DNA of 64,000 bases from Callaeas wilsoni (taxonomy: Eukaryota; Chordata; Aves; Passeriformes; Callaeidae). Shown here piece by piece: positions 1 to 13,165 of this stretch. Position 1 is the stretch's first letter. The number at the start of each line of letters is the position of its first letter. The notes under the pieces are model-generated. The model saw nothing but the letters and a program-made list of their open reading frames with translations. It was not told the DNA's origin and did no database searches. A program made the translations under genes and the position numbers. The DNA lies in NCBI GenBank assembly GCA_013398955.1, contig VWPU01004883.1, positions 62,001 through 126,000 of the forward strand, in the 5' to 3' direction.

Positions 1-3000
1 GGTAATGTTCCATTTCAATTTAATATGACTTAGTTGAGACAACCAAATCTGTCATTGTATATTCATACTGAGCTAAAACTGTAAAGAGAAGTGTTAATTC
101 AGCAGACTTCCAAAAATAAGTAATTCTGAGTAATCTAGTATTATAAATGTGGTGTTAGTTTGGTAGTTTGAATCAAATTTAATTAAACAAAAAGCAGTGA
201 AGAACTCAGTCCTCCAAACATTGCCGATGCAATGCCTGTTTTTCTCTTTAGTTCTACTTTTGTCTTGCACTTTTGTACTTAAAATTTAATATCTGATCTC
301 TAGCTACAATCAAAACTCCTCCTTTGCTGTGCATTTTGAAACATTTTATAGATGCAATAAGAAGTTGACATTCTAATAAATTATAAATTAAAAAGTTTTT
401 TCTTTAACATTTTCATCTACTTAGAGAGTCTTGGTTTAATGTTATTTCGACAGCTGATTCTCAGTGTGTGACTGTCACAGTTTATACTGAAATGGTAAAA
501 GATCCTTAACTAAGAACAGAGCGTTCCTCCAAATCCTAGGAAATGTCAGTTGTGTGCATTAAAAAAAAAAGGCATAGAAAATAGCATGAGTTGTTTTCCT
601 CAAAAGTTTAAAAAGTGTGACAGTGGGCACTAAAAAGTCATACAATGACTTGATTGGACATCCCATTAAGTTAATTTTTCACTTTATTTGAATGGTTTTA
701 CTTTTTTATCATTCTTAAAGTGCTCATTTTCAAATTATCTGTGCTTCCAAGGAAAGCAGAGAGCTTTGGTTACCAGCAGTTTTGTCCCACTCCTGCCGTA
801 CTGTGCTGAAAACTGCTGGACTAATTTGCTTGTCTAGGTAAAAGAAAACCTTGTCCAAATTAGGCTTAAATTTAACTGTTTTTATAAATTTTGCTTAAGG
901 AAGGGGAGTCTCAAGATGGGAAGGTGGGACAGAGGAAGAACGTTCCAGCTTTTGGCTCCTTGTGCCTTAGCCAGGAGAAGGGAACCGAAGACAGTGATTT
1001 CATTTGCTCCTGCATTTTTGGAAGCCCCTTTTTCATTTGTTCATGTCAACTTTATGATTATGAAGCATGTGAATCAGTTTTGATAACACACTGCCCTGAA
1101 CTGGACCGTTGTGGGTCCCTTCAGAGGCTTCTGCATGGCTGGTGCACACAAGGTGTGGGGTTTTGGTGGTTCCATGGGCTCTATTACTCCATGAGGAAGG
1201 AAGCCGCCTGCAGCTTTGCACAGCAAGCATAGGGGCAGTGCTCAGCTTTGCAGAAAGGGAGTTCTGGCTCTTTTTTGGGTCAGGACAGGGTTTCAGACTT
1301 TCCTCAACAAGCCACAGTGATTCCAGTAGTGTTGGAAAGCTGTTGTCACAAAGATCCTCTTAAAGCAGATTTCCTTGGCTTTCCAGTACTGGTTTTGGTA
1401 TCAGCTGTTCCATAGGGAATGGACAGAGCTTAGCAAAAATTACAGACATCAGCCAAGGCTCTCAAGGCCAGAACATGTCTCTGTGTGTTGGGATGCTGGC
1501 AGATTTCTCCCTTTGCATGGCATTGTTTGCAGAAGCTCGTGCAATGAGAGGGCTGGTTACAGCTGGTTGGTGTTTGCAGTGCTTTGGGACATGACCAATT
1601 CTCTTCAAATTGAAAGCCCTGATTGAATTTTATTGTGCATGCAGCATCGTTCCTCTGCTTGGATCTGTGGAAATTTGGCTTTTGCCAAACTGCTGATGCT
1701 CAGGGTATGGTGCAGGCCTTGGAACCAGGCTTTGAAACCTCTCAATTAAGGGTGTTTGACAGCAGAGTGCCTGCAAAGGTGTCTTTGTCTCTAATCACCT
1801 GACATGATGTAATGTTAGGAAAGTGAACTTTTCTTTACAGGGCATTAATACCCATGGGCTTTGTTTTCTGTTACATATCTATGCTGCTCCACTTAAAAAG
1901 AAATAAAATAATAAAAGGAACCTAATGCCAATAAAACATTGTCCAGAACTAAGTGTAAACCTAAAGCTGCCAATTGCTGAGAACTGAGATTGGAAGCTGA
2001 TTGTTGGTTTGAATGGGTGAACAGATGAGGATGATTGTTTTTTATTGGAAATTGGTCAGGAGCATTACTAGAAATCTGTGGCTTTTGTAGTACTCTCTTA
2101 TTTTACTATTGGATTACTTTCAGTTCCTGATCTCAGTCCTAATAGATTATGGTATGAATTTCTGAAAAAATTGAGAAAAAAGTCAAGACAGATATACTTT
2201 TTTGTACATTAAAAAAAAGAACCTGTGAAATTATTTCATTGCTGCAAGGACCAAACACTGCTGTTGGGGGCTGGCACTCAACACGACCAGAGAGCTGCCT
2301 GATACTAACTATGTTTATGATAAATCTGCTATATTTGGGTGATTTATTAGAGGCTTGGAACTGCATTTTTCAGAACCTTGTTGACTTGACATTACATTGT
2401 ACAAAGATTTTTCCTGTGGAAATCGGTGTGTCTGCTTACAGCTTCTTTTTGCCAAACAGACTGAGTGTGCCCAGCCCATTTCCCTGGTGTTTCCTCTGAT
2501 GCCCAGCCATGAAGCAGCCCTCAGTAAAGAGCTGGTGACCTGCTCAAGTTAAGGATCCCTTCAGGCTCAGCTGCAAAACTTTGAGATGTTATTTAATTGG
2601 AAAATCCAGGTGCATGTTGGCTTAAAATTGACTGGTCTCTGCTACTAGAATTTTATTTTCAGATGTTTTAGCCAAGCTGTCTCCAGGTCGGGTCTTGGTT
2701 TCTTCTCATAATTCCCTTGGCTAGTGAGGGTGATGTCCTGTCCTGGCTGAATTCTTTGCTGCAATCCGTGTTTCCACTGTCTGATGGGAGAACACTTCCA
2801 CCTGTTTTATTGTATATGGACTATTAAGACTTGGATGTGACACAAGTGGTATTAGAGGCCTCAAAATTTTCTGCTGAGGAAGGATATAGGTTTGCAATTC
2901 TGGAAGTGAAACGCAGGAATCTTTCAGCTGGGATTGCCAAAATGGAATCCTGTCTGCACCAACTCAGTGTTTTAACTAATTTTTACTCAACTGGAAGCGA

Positions 3001-4185
3001 CAGATGATTTAAGAGGAAAAAGTGATGCCTTTTTTTGATGTGAGTAGTTGGCTGAAAAATATTTTCATCAGAGAAATGGCTTCTCTAGTCCTAGATTCAG
3101 TCAGAACCCAATGATCAAGCTAGAGGCACTTCTCCCTGTTCAGTTTTTGGAGTGGCAGCAGCCTCATTCCAGTGCTATATTTGAATACTGTGGAATCTGC
3201 CCAGGCCTAGATTCATCTGAGAGCAGCAGTGGAACCTCGACTTGCTTTTTGGGGGGCATGGTAGTTTGTGTTTCTGCAGATTTCACTGCTGCAAAACTGA
3301 CTTCCCAATTGCTCCCTGTGAAAAGCCCTTTCAGTGTCTGGCTCACTCTTCCCCTTTGTGGGTGGTGCATCGTGCTGGAGCACAGGGATGTATGTACCCA
3401 GTTCATACAGGGATGCCCTTTCCAGCTTCCTTTCCTTTGGGAAGTGTGATAGAGATGCTTCTATTTTAGGGTGGCAAAACCTTTCTGATGGCGCAAGACA
3501 AATTTTTGGTTTTCTGACTTTAAGATAGGCCTCCGAAAGAACAGTGTCCTCCTGCAGAGACTGTTGCTGTGGTCTCTGGAACTGCCAGGCTGGAGTTACC
3601 TTGATCCCGTTCCATTACCTTTAAGCATTTGTCATTGGATTTGATGAAAAAATAAACCTATTTCTGAAACCGCGGAGTCGTTGCTAGCGGGTCTGTAGAA
3701 ACCTCTGATCTCTTTGACAAGAAAAGGTTATCAGTGACATCTGAAGTGTTACCCAGAGCTGAGGGATTTGGGTCTTTTTCTCCTGTGGCTCTGGAGTCAC
3801 AGTGTGTGTGCAGGACTCTGAAGTCAGCACACTGGTAACTCTGTGGGAACACTGCTTTGAGTCACCTATGATGTACCTGAACATCTACACTCAGAGGGTG
3901 TTCAGCAGTAGCCAGAGTTGTTGAACTGTACAGTCTGTATTTAGATTTATTTCCTCCTTTTCTTACCCTCTTACCACTAATCCTGTGCTCATGCTGTGGT
4001 GGCTTTAGATATTTGAGGGCTGGACAGGCTGCAGCTCTGTGCTGCTCTAAGGGACTGCAATAGGTTTGGCCCCAGGAGATGGCCTTGGCTGCTTTTGGTG
4101 AGACCTGTTTTATGGCTGTGTATGGAATACAGACTTGCAACCAATGATTTGTTAAAAATTTTGATTTTTTTTTTTTATTGTGTAG
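1..4185. other. Intron or 5' flank before the exon, no gene seen
   Basis: This is AT-rich single-copy sequence. Short frames at 891-1626 and 3048-3528 on + and 3862-4305 on - show no protein-like composition and no convincing splice sites. The minus frame at 3862-4305 is the antisense of the exon and its acceptor tract. I see no CR1 or LTR signature. The final bases (from about 4160) form the T-rich tract and acceptor of the exon at 4186. Confidence 0.6.
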
Positions 4186-4272
4186 GACACCTGATGATCT
4201 CTCAAGGCAAATTGTGGCCCTGCAGCAGCGGGAGCTTGCCCTGAAAGAGCAGAACTCCACCTTCATGGGCAG
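4186..4272 (+). CDS. Internal coding exon of an unrecognised, coiled-coil-like protein
   Basis: The exon is preceded by an almost pure T tract ending in TTGTGTAG (acceptor AG at 4184-4185) and followed by a near-consensus donor, CAG|GTGAGT (GT at 4273). It is 87 bases long. Only the frame that starts after one base is open across it, so both flanking introns are phase 2 and the exon could be skipped without a frameshift. The peptide begins TPDDLSRQIVALQQ and continues RELALKEQNSTFMG. It is rich in Q, E, L, R and K, with hydrophobic residues (L, I, V/L, L, L) spaced as in an amphipathic helix, which suggests a coiled coil. No catalytic motif is present. I do not recognise the gene, and no compatible neighbouring exon is certain in the window. 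Calling it a real exon rests on splice sites, codon content and peptide composition together; the host gene is unknown. Confidence 0.72.
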
Positions 4273-7200
4273 GTGAGTGACTCTAGGAGGGGATGCTGGC
4301 AGCAAGACTCTGCTGTGTTAAAGAACAGAGAAAGGAAACAAGGGCTGCAAACTGAGAGACCAGCTCTTTATATTTCCTTGCTGTTCCATGGTGCCTTCTG
4401 TGCTGCCTTCTATTCTTTCTTATGTTGATAAAGGGCTTTTCACTTACTGAAATCCTTCCAGGAAGAAAAAGATGAAGAGTGCAGTGGAGAGTTAATCAAG
4501 CTCTGTGTTATGAGCTACAGTGTTTGCAAAGGGAAGTGAGTTGCTTTCCTAGACCATTTCATCTGGAAAGGGAATGTCACACAGCAAAATGTGCCAAGTA
4601 CCCATCTGGGCATGGGAAAGGGAGCAGGGGCTCTGAGGACTGTGATTTGACTGCTAAAATGACCAGGTTGTAGATGTGGTGGAGGAAAGGATGTTTGCAG
4701 TTTTGGTGGCAGAGTACTGCCAGGCTTTGAGAGGAGCAATGTGCCTATGGAGTGAGATGTGTGTTTGAAACATGAGGGTGTTTACACCATTGCCCTCCTG
4801 TGGGAGTGAATTTGTAATGGGGAAATGAATTTGCCAGAGCTAAACTTTCCAGACTGCCTTGGTTCCACAGCCTTTCTGAACACAGTTCCACAGCATGCCA
4901 GACAGTGCTTCTCACCCTCAGAGCACGTATTCTTGCTTCCCTCACTGTTTAATTCCTCCCGTTAGGAGCCCTCTGTGTGCTCTTGTTAAAAGCCATACCT
5001 CTGTCTTTCAGAAAGGGCCTGGACTGTTTGCATTGCAGGGCTTTGGCTGCCTTGGCTGAGCAACAGAGTGTGGAGAATTTCAGCCTTTGGTGTAAAAATG
5101 CTGAGTGTGAAGCAGTCAAGCCCTGTGTGATCGAGCTCTGGCTGGGCACACTTAGCTCCAGGTGGGCAGCATCTCCTGATGTGTCTCCTGAGGTAGGAGC
5201 TGCATTTTGGTTCAAGAGATGATGGCGTTTTGGGCTCCGCCTTCCTAATGATGGGCAGGATTCAAGCCGGGTTTAAAAGCATTGGTTTTGCTGCTGCTGT
5301 TAATGAAACTGTTTAGTCACTTGTAAAATGGTTAGCTAAGTGTAAATTCCCAGGAGTGAGCCAGCCAAATTATTTTGTGGTTTTTGCTGTGAATTTTACG
5401 GGGGGGAATCCCGCCAATATAAAAAAGACGTTCTGTATATTAAAAATAAACCAAGCAAACCCTCAAACCCACAACTGATTAAGTGATCAAATAAAAGAAT
5501 GATGGTAGTGTTTGAGTTACTGATTTGGGTTCGGCTTTTTTTTTTTTTAGGCTGCTTTTCACAGCCTCTCAGAAAAGTGCTTTTTCTGAATTTATTAATG
5601 GCCAAGGGGAATCGTGTATTGAAAAAGCAGCTTTTTGGTAGTGCCTGTTCATCTAGATATAATTGTGTCAATTTAGTTTAAAAATAAAAACATTATTAAA
5701 ATTACTTTTTGATTTCAAGTTAAATGGGCTGTAAAGCTGCTCAAATTAAAATTCTAACATTTTCCTGATGCAATGCTGCGTGTCGTTTCTGAAACTGATA
5801 ATTTTGACTTTCTCCTATCACATACCTTATTCTGTCTTAAAAAGAAGGCAATAAGATAAATTTTAAAAACCTTTCATTACAGATGATTTGAAAGTTCCCA
5901 GCAGAAGGTTTTGAGTTTTTAGAAATAAAACGTCATTAAGGAAGCAAATCTAATTTTCTCCTTTCCATAAATCTTTTCCAGATTTAGCTGATGGTCTTCT
6001 CTTTTATTTGTTTCATAGCTGTGTTCAGGATTGTCTGTGTATTACAATAACTTAATATGTGATCATGCCTCCCTCTAGTGATGGAGCCCAGCACTTATTC
6101 AGCTTTTTATTGTTTTTTTTTTCAGCCACAGGTTCATTTGCCCTTAGTTGAAATATGTGATCTTTGGTGCTGATAGTGCCATGTTTTATTTATAAAGTCA
6201 GTGGTTATGTGTGTAAAGAGCAACGTGCAGTACAAACACCACAAAATTTGTTGTCTACCCTAAAAACTTTTCTCCATTAAAATTAATGAATTGGCAGATG
6301 CTTAAGAAAACATCATCACAAGTTGGCATCTGAATTTATATTTATGGCAGTGGAGAATTACAGTCCTGGCTTACCTGTTGCTACAGTGCAAGACTGTGTT
6401 TAGTAGAAGAGATTTGAGTGTTGTGTTAAGAGCATTACGTGGCAGATACTGATTGTTCTTGCAGTGGATGTGTGTGTGCTCATCACCAAGCTTTTAACCA
6501 CGGCCAGGACAGTGCCTGGAAGGTGGTGGGAGGTTTGCAAGCTGATTATTCTCTCTCAGCTTTACACTGCAATCATCTTGGTTTGTTTCCCAGCGATGCT
6601 TTCCCACACTGTTCAGTGTCTGGGGTAGGCACTTGCCAGCTGCTGTTTCTGCTTCCAGTGTCCTGCAGTTGATCTAGAATGGGGAGTTATGGTTGATAAA
6701 CACACTGGTAAAAACCTTTTCTGAATGGCTTTACTAAAGAGAAAATTTATTTTTTCTCATTTTTCCATTCTTGACCTGCTTTCAATTTGTTACTGTGCAT
6801 TTTTTAGAGCCAGTGTTTATGCAATTAAAAAGGCAGTAGAGATGCTCTCACCACAGAGAGGCAACATCACGACAAAGCCACCTTTGCAGTGGTGTTTCCC
6901 TGCGTGAGGATCTGCACTGCAATCTGTGTTTTGTGTAGCCCGTGCAATTGGCAGTGTCTCCAGGCCTCCCAGAGATCAAATGATGATGCATATCCTATTT
7001 GCTCCATCGCTCACATTGGATGCTTTTAGACACAAAACCACAGGACTGAATTTCCAGAGCAGTAGGTTTAAATCAATTTCTTTTAACAGTGATTGTTTAC
7101 ACATTTGAGTTGTGTAGACTCCCTCAGAGCTTGCTATTTTTGCTAAGGGGAGAAAACCTTCCTGTGGTGCCAGCATGGGGCAAGAGGAGAGGGTCACTTT

Positions 7201-10200
7201 AGCACTGAACACGTGGGCAGCAACTCACTTCTCTTGGCAAGTTCAGGATGGCTGAGTAATGTAGCTGCAAGTGCCATTAATCGTGCGTGATGGACTCTCA
7301 GTGCTGCTTTGGAGTGTGTTGCTAGAAGTCGTATAAATAGAGTAAATTACACTTGCAGCAGCAGGAAGTGTCATGGAGCTTTTTAACTGCAGAGCAAAGA
7401 TAACAATCCAAAGGTTCCAAAGCTCAGAAGGAGATTGCTCAGGGCCACGTTGATAGCCAGAAGTGCACCTGCTCTGCAGTTTAGGAAAAGGTGATGGAAG
7501 GAAGGTGTTTAATTAGTGGGTCAGTTTAACTGTGCAGCCACCATCAGTTAAAGCCTATTTTTCCCCCAACTGTGACTGCTGTGGGTGAGGTACACTGAAA
7601 TGTGTTAGTGGTTGTAGTTTGGAATATGGAAAGTCAGGCAAGGCGTAAGATTTTGTCTTATGGAGAAATGATGTAGCAGTTAACGCTATTTTTTTAAAGT
7701 GGGAAAAGCTGCATATTTATTGTGCCTGCTTCCTAAGTGCATATTTGGTCTCTCTGGAGAGATTTCCTAATTCAACCCTGGGAAAGTCATCTAGAATTTG
7801 AAATGTTGTCCTATGAGATGGCTCACGTGAAGGAACAGTGCTGCTTTATGGCTTGAGCTTTGCTGCACTTCTGAAAGACAGGCTATGGAAATGGTTCCTT
7901 GTGGCTCCTCCCAAAGCGATCATTTCTACTTTTGCTCTTGTTGTCCGAGTGCAATATTGACTTGGGACCTTGAGATGTCTCCTTGAAAGTCAAATACGAG
8001 GAAGCACATCGGTGAAGCTGGTTCTGGGCAGGATGAAGGACACAAGGGAAAATGGAGGAGCAGTAAATCCTTGGTTCTGGTGTTGAGATCCCGGAGCTGA
8101 TGGCTTATTCCCATCACCTCGTGTCAGAAACCCAGCCATGTGTTTTGACATATTGTTTCATATGGGAAAAGGGACACAGAATGTTTGAAAAAGGATTTTC
8201 CTACTGCAGGTGCTCACGGAGTTCTGTTAAGGGACATGGTTGTTTACTACCTTTATTCATATAAATCATGTAAAGCTGATTTACCCAAACAACCTGCTGT
8301 GTGTGTTGTTGCTTAAAATGAAATAAAACTCCAAACCATTGAAGACCAGGGAATGTAGATTGCAAACTGAACAGAAAGTGCTTTAGAGTTGGGCAGCAGG
8401 AATTTTTTTTTTTAATTTAAAAAAAAAAAAAAAGAGTGATGATAAGCCCAGAACTGTCCATCTTCATAAGTGCTGTTAGCTCAGAAGTGTTGTAAATCTT
8501 TTGCCCAACCTCTCTTTTCCTTGGATGTCCCAATGAGTGTCAGTCACAAAAACAAATAGAGCCTGTCAGACTTCTTCCCCTAATCTTCTGGAAAGTTGGA
8601 CAGAAGTTTAATTACAGTGAAGTGTCTTTTATCTGACAGAGAGAGAAGTGATAGCTTTTTAATAGGCTTTATGAGTTATTTTGTGATCAAAAGCAGCACT
8701 TAATGTCTAATATAGGACTAGGTAGGGATTTTTTTTTCTTCCTTTGTTCATCTATATGGCACATTGCACCTTGATTTATATGTGGAGGTGTCTGTGTACC
8801 TAATACCAGACAAATGTTTATTCACAGTGCTTCAGGGCAATATTAACTGCTGGCAGGTTCTGCATTCATTTTACAGGGTGAGATGATGAAGAAATGACTG
8901 TAGATGCTGCTTTTCCTTTTCTCCAAAATGGATCTTTCCTGCACTTCTACACCAGAAGGTACTCGATAGTGTCTCATTAAGTGACCAATCTACATATTCA
9001 TATAGTAAGCTTCTAGAGCAACATCTGGTTATTCATGACTCTAATTAGGTAGATACAAAGCTTTTCTATTTTTTTTTTCTATCATATAGTTAGCAGAAAA
9101 TAGGAAGGCAAAAAATAATTTAGCCAAGACATTGACTTATGCTTCCAATTTGAAAAACATGGGATTTTGCCCAGACCTTTGCTTTTCATGATTGTGCCAT
9201 TTTTAGTCAGATTTCCTGAGGAAGTGAGGCTTATTACTGTGCTTTGTGTGTGTATGTAGATGAGATTTGTCTGTGCCTACCCTACACTTTTGAACTTGCA
9301 AATTGTGTTCTGTCAAGCTTGGCAGATGGTGGAGGTCTCAAAAATAATGAATTGCAGCAAGTTTAAGGGAGTCAGATCTCCATCTCCAGGAGAGACATCC
9401 TGAGGCCAAGCCCTGAGGTCGTGTCTTGGGTTGGAGCCCTGCTAGCAAACAGACCCTTGGGAATGTCCCGTTGTCAGGAAGGCTCCTTTGGAGATCAGGC
9501 AGCACTGGGGGAGCTCTGTCCTGACTCCCTGGCAGCACCACAGTCCATCATTTCTGCTATTCCATGCTTTCCAAAGGCTCGTGGCATTCCAGAGTAGTTA
9601 CTGTGGTAATGCTGTTGGCATCGTTTTCGTGCTTTTCGTGTTTCATGTCATTTTGGTATGAGCAAAAGAAGTCTGCTTGAGTCAGTAGCCACCTTTGGAG
9701 AGAGAAATCCATGGGAAACCAGGCAACTTTGGTTCTGGAGCTCATGGAACTATTCTCGCTCTGTTTAAAAAGAAAATATGTAGAAAAAGCCAAAAAAAGC
9801 AGCCTAGAGGGGATAGACAAAGCTATAATGATACCATCTTCTCAGCCTGGAGCTCTGTGGAGACTACAGTGCAAAACCAGTACAAATATTAGTACTTGGT
9901 TTCTTACCTTTTATTTGACTGTGCTTCTGGGAGAACATTCAAGAGTAATCTGTGAGAGCACTCTGTTCAGTGCTCTGATCACTTCTAATGATTAAAAAAA
10001 AATTGTAGAAGCTATTTAACTCTGTTCTTAATAGTTCTTCTTGTTCCAGGTTTGTGATTGTTGGTAGGGTGTTCCTACCAGCATCCCTGATGTCTGTTCA
10101 TCCCTTTATTACTGGAACAAACGATAAATTTCATTTGTTAGTGCTCATCTGGAGATGCTGATTCAGCAATCCCTTGGTAGCAGTGGGCATTATTTACCAG

Positions 10201-11398
10201 AAAAATGTGTAAAAATAACCAGCTGATTTGATAGGAAGCACAGGCTGTTCTTGGTGCTGTGTGGTACAGCAGACGCCGTGCCTGGAGCTGCACTGTGAGA
10301 GTCAGGGAAGGAGAAACCTGCCTTGCATCTCTCCTGTGCATGACTCACATCTACACTGTAAATCTTTCACTTCTGCGAGATTAAAATTCCTAAAAATTGT
10401 AGATGAAATAGATGTATCTTAATACTAGTCCAGAGTTCTCAGAAACCAGAATGAATATTTAGATATTGAAGTAATTAGAAGTCAAAACTTATTATCTACT
10501 TTCATTATTTTTATTCTTTCCTTCTTAGCAGAGGGATGCTATGATCAAATTAATGATTTACAGGAAGCTGATGGGCAAAGGAAGAGTGCCCCACATCCAT
10601 GTTATATTTGTGATATGAATACAAAGGGAGGAATTGTAATCTCAGCTGTGCAGCAGTACAGAAATATTCTACTTTGAAACCAGTAGTATTATGTAAAACC
10701 ATATATTCAGCCTGCTGCCAAGCTTTGTATGGAGCTCTGGGAATTGTAGTGCTTTAAGATTTCCAGTTCTTAGGGATTGGTCTTTTATTGCCTCTGCAAC
10801 GTGGCAGTATGCCTTGAGAAATTTGATGTGAGTTGGAAAGAGTAGGGCCCGTCAGTTTGGTGACATCTTTGGAATCAGTGTTGAAGTCACCAGGGTGGTT
10901 TCATGGATGAGGCAGATGAATGGAGCCCAAGAAGTCTGGACTTGGTTTCTGGAGTGTTTTCCTGGGTGCTGAGTCACTTTGTACAGTGACACGAGTTTCT
11001 CACGTTCTCACCTCAGGAATGAGAAAAAACACCTCTGCTGAAATAACCTGCCTACTCTGCACCTCCCTATTTATGAGGCAGATAAACCACATTCATTCCT
11101 ATCTATCCATACCTGTTAAGAATTTTTTGTTCCTTTCTCCCCCAAATACACATCTGTTTCTTCCCATACAGTATCTTAAAATGACAGTACTGACCGTGGC
11201 TCCTGAGCTGTGTGTTTCGTGAGATGACATCAGCAGTCAAACAAGGCTGTGCTTAACAGTTTTGTCTCTTAATTTGTCATGCTAGAACTGCAATACAGCT
11301 TTCCTGAGCAGTCATGGGAAGCCAGAGGAAGATTGGTGGCAGAATGCAGAATGACTTTTCTGTCTTTTTATACTCATTTACTCAAACACCTACTGTAG
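4273..11398. other. Intronic single-copy DNA
   Basis: No repeat family is recognised here. The sequence is AT-rich, with an especially AT-rich stretch at about 5660-6340 and a T-run/A-run pair at 8403-8433 that could fold back on itself. Open frames at 4479-5222, 6439-7212 and 9338-9995 look like chance: they are cysteine- or serine-rich translations of AT-rich DNA without paired splice sites. Confidence 0.55.
8403..8433. repeat. Poly(T)/poly(A) inverted homopolymer
   Basis: A run of eleven T is followed by AATTT and then a run of about fifteen A. The two runs are complementary and can fold into an AT hairpin. It may be the junction of an old retroposon tail, but no recognisable body lies on either side. 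Confidence 0.7.
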
Positions 11399-11523
11399 TT
11401 GCTGTAATAACAGGAGTTTCGAAGACTATGGATTTTTCTAAAATACTTCAGGGTACTGTTGATATTGTTTATTTCGAGCAGATTGATGAGGACAGCCAGA
11501 ATACACTGAGATATTTTACCAAG
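11399..11523 (+). CDS. Possible internal exon, weak candidate
   Basis: A reading frame is open through 11314-11562. Inside it a pyrimidine-leaning stretch ends in CCTACTGTAG (acceptor AG 11397-11398), and an AAG|GTAAATG donor follows at 11524. The 125-base interval would encode 41 full codons after a split codon. The peptide contains AVITGVSKTMDFSKILQG and later FEQIDEDSQNTLRYFTK, which looks protein-like, with acidic and aromatic residues rather than low complexity. Against it: the exon needs a phase 1 intron before it, while the exon at 4186-4272 ends in phase 2, so the two cannot be joined directly. I recognise no family. It may be an exon of another isoform, a relic of an old coding insertion, or chance. 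Confidence 0.2.
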
Positions 11524-12691
11524 GTAAATGTGAATTCTATAGGATTTTTTAAGCTGCTGTAAAGTGATGTCAGTTCAAATACTGCACAGAATATGGTTAT
11601 GTCTGAAAAATAGATTGTCTGGCCTGGGATGTCTCAATCAGTTGATCATATCTGCATGTACACTTTGTTCAGCTCCATAACTAATGCTTCTTGAACAATT
11701 TCTCATCGGGATCACATCCTTTCTACTGCCTGCTGCCTTCAGGCTGCCGTTATTGGTGTTTTCATTATGTGTTTAATATTCTTTGTGCTGCTTGTATGCA
11801 CACGTGAATGTATACAGCAAAACACTGAAAGTAAATCACCGGTGGTGGTGGGAAGGCATTTTTAAGTAGTCATAAATATTCTCCTACTGTCAAAGTTTTA
11901 TCATCTATACAAAAGACATACTGCTTGGAAAGTTTATTCAAGAAGTGAGCTGCTTGTCTTTTTTAGCTGTGTAAGGCAAAAAAAAACTTGTCATAAATTG
12001 CAGTCAACCCCCCTCCCAAAAAGCAGCTTTCTCTTGCTGCTCTGAAAGTTAAATGACTAATGTGCATAATTTATTTGAGCATCTGTGCTAAAAACTTGCA
12101 TACCAAGTTTTAGTTCAATGTGATCAACAATGGCGAAAATTAGGATTTATCATGGAAATGCTGACGGATGTGAACATGTGTAGGCTAAACCGGTGCCTGA
12201 CAAACCTTCTTATTGTGCAGTGCTAATGGTGAAACACAGTTTTTTCTGCTGTAATTGCATTTCCCCCCCCTTCGGCTGCTTAATTTTCTCCTTTTCAAAA
12301 TTCGGTGGTTTTAGCTGCACTTCATATTTGGATTCCTGCTTTTTCTGGAGTCTGCATAAAATCTCCCAAGTTGTCTTGTGATATTTCTAAGCATAAGATA
12401 TCCTGAGCTGCCTGGGTGAGCGAGGGGAGCATCGGCATCCCGAGCTGGGGCCGGGCTTTGCAGTAACTTGCTGAGAACAGGAGATGGTGCCGGCAGCCTT
12501 GGCAGCTGCTCTGCCTCCCCTCCCCTCCTCCTCCACCTCCTCTGCCTTGCACAGCCAGGCTGCTGTCACCAGCATTATAAATTCTGGAGCCAATTAGCTA
12601 AAAAATGTTACAAGTGAAAGGAAAGAGAAGAAGCTGTAGAACATCTTGATGTGAATGTGCCTGTTTCAGAAACTCTTCCTGTGGAGAGCTT
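11524..12691. other. Single-copy stretch, no gene seen
   Basis: This AT-rich sequence becomes pyrimidine-rich near its end: at about 12510-12545 the + strand is a CCTCC/CTCCTCC tract, and the minus strand reads it as glycine/glutamate-rich frames that are plainly low complexity. A run of eight C lies near 12265-12272. There are no exon signals I would trust. Confidence 0.5.
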
Positions 12692-13165
12692 GAATCACGG
12701 AACCACAGAATGGTTTGGGTTGGAAGGGACCTTAAAAATCATCTGCTTCCAGCCCATTGCCATGGGGAGGGATGCCACTCCCTATCTCAGGGTGCTCAGG
12801 GTCCCATCCAACCTGGCCTTGAACACTTCAGGGATGGGACATCCACGGCCTCTCTGGGCAGCCTGTTCCAGTGCTTTACCACCCTGTGAGTAAAGAATTT
12901 CTTCCTAACACCTGATCTAAACCTGCTCTCTGTCAGTTTAAAACCATTGCCCCTGATCTTAGCACTTTCTGCCTGTAGGAAAGGTCCCTCTCCCTCCTTT
13001 TCATCATCCCCCTTTAGGCACCTGAGGGCCACAATAAGTTCTCCCCAGAGCCTTCTCTTCTCCAGGCTGAAGAACCTTGGCTGGTTCATCCTGTCCTTGC
13101 AGGAGAGATGCTGCAGCCCTCGGGGCATCTTCCTGGCCCAGCTGTACCTTTTGCTGCAGCTCTGG
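12692..13165 (-). mobile_element. CR1 LINE, 5'-truncated, C-terminal ORF2 plus 3' UTR
   Basis: The + strand starts with the inverted avian CR1 3' end (AATCACGG, AACCACAGAATGG, then TTGGAAGGGACCTTAAA). The element is therefore inserted on the minus strand and its 3' end is at 12692. Read on the minus strand, 13128-12796 is open for 110 codons and matches the typical CR1 reverse-transcriptase C-terminus: FSLEKRRLWGELIVALRCLK, then RFRSGVRKKFFTHRVVKHWN and RLPREAV. The endonuclease and catalytic RT parts are missing through 5' truncation, as is usual for CR1. It is the best preserved CR1 copy in the window, which suggests a relatively recent insertion. It is not a host gene. Confidence 0.93.

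Noticed and set aside
3862..4305. 147-codon minus frame over the exon at 4186-4272
   Set aside because: Antisense shadow; the splice sites and peptide quality support the + strand instead.
12322..12593. Glycine/glutamate-rich minus frames
   Set aside because: They translate a CCTCC pyrimidine tract on the + strand; low complexity only.
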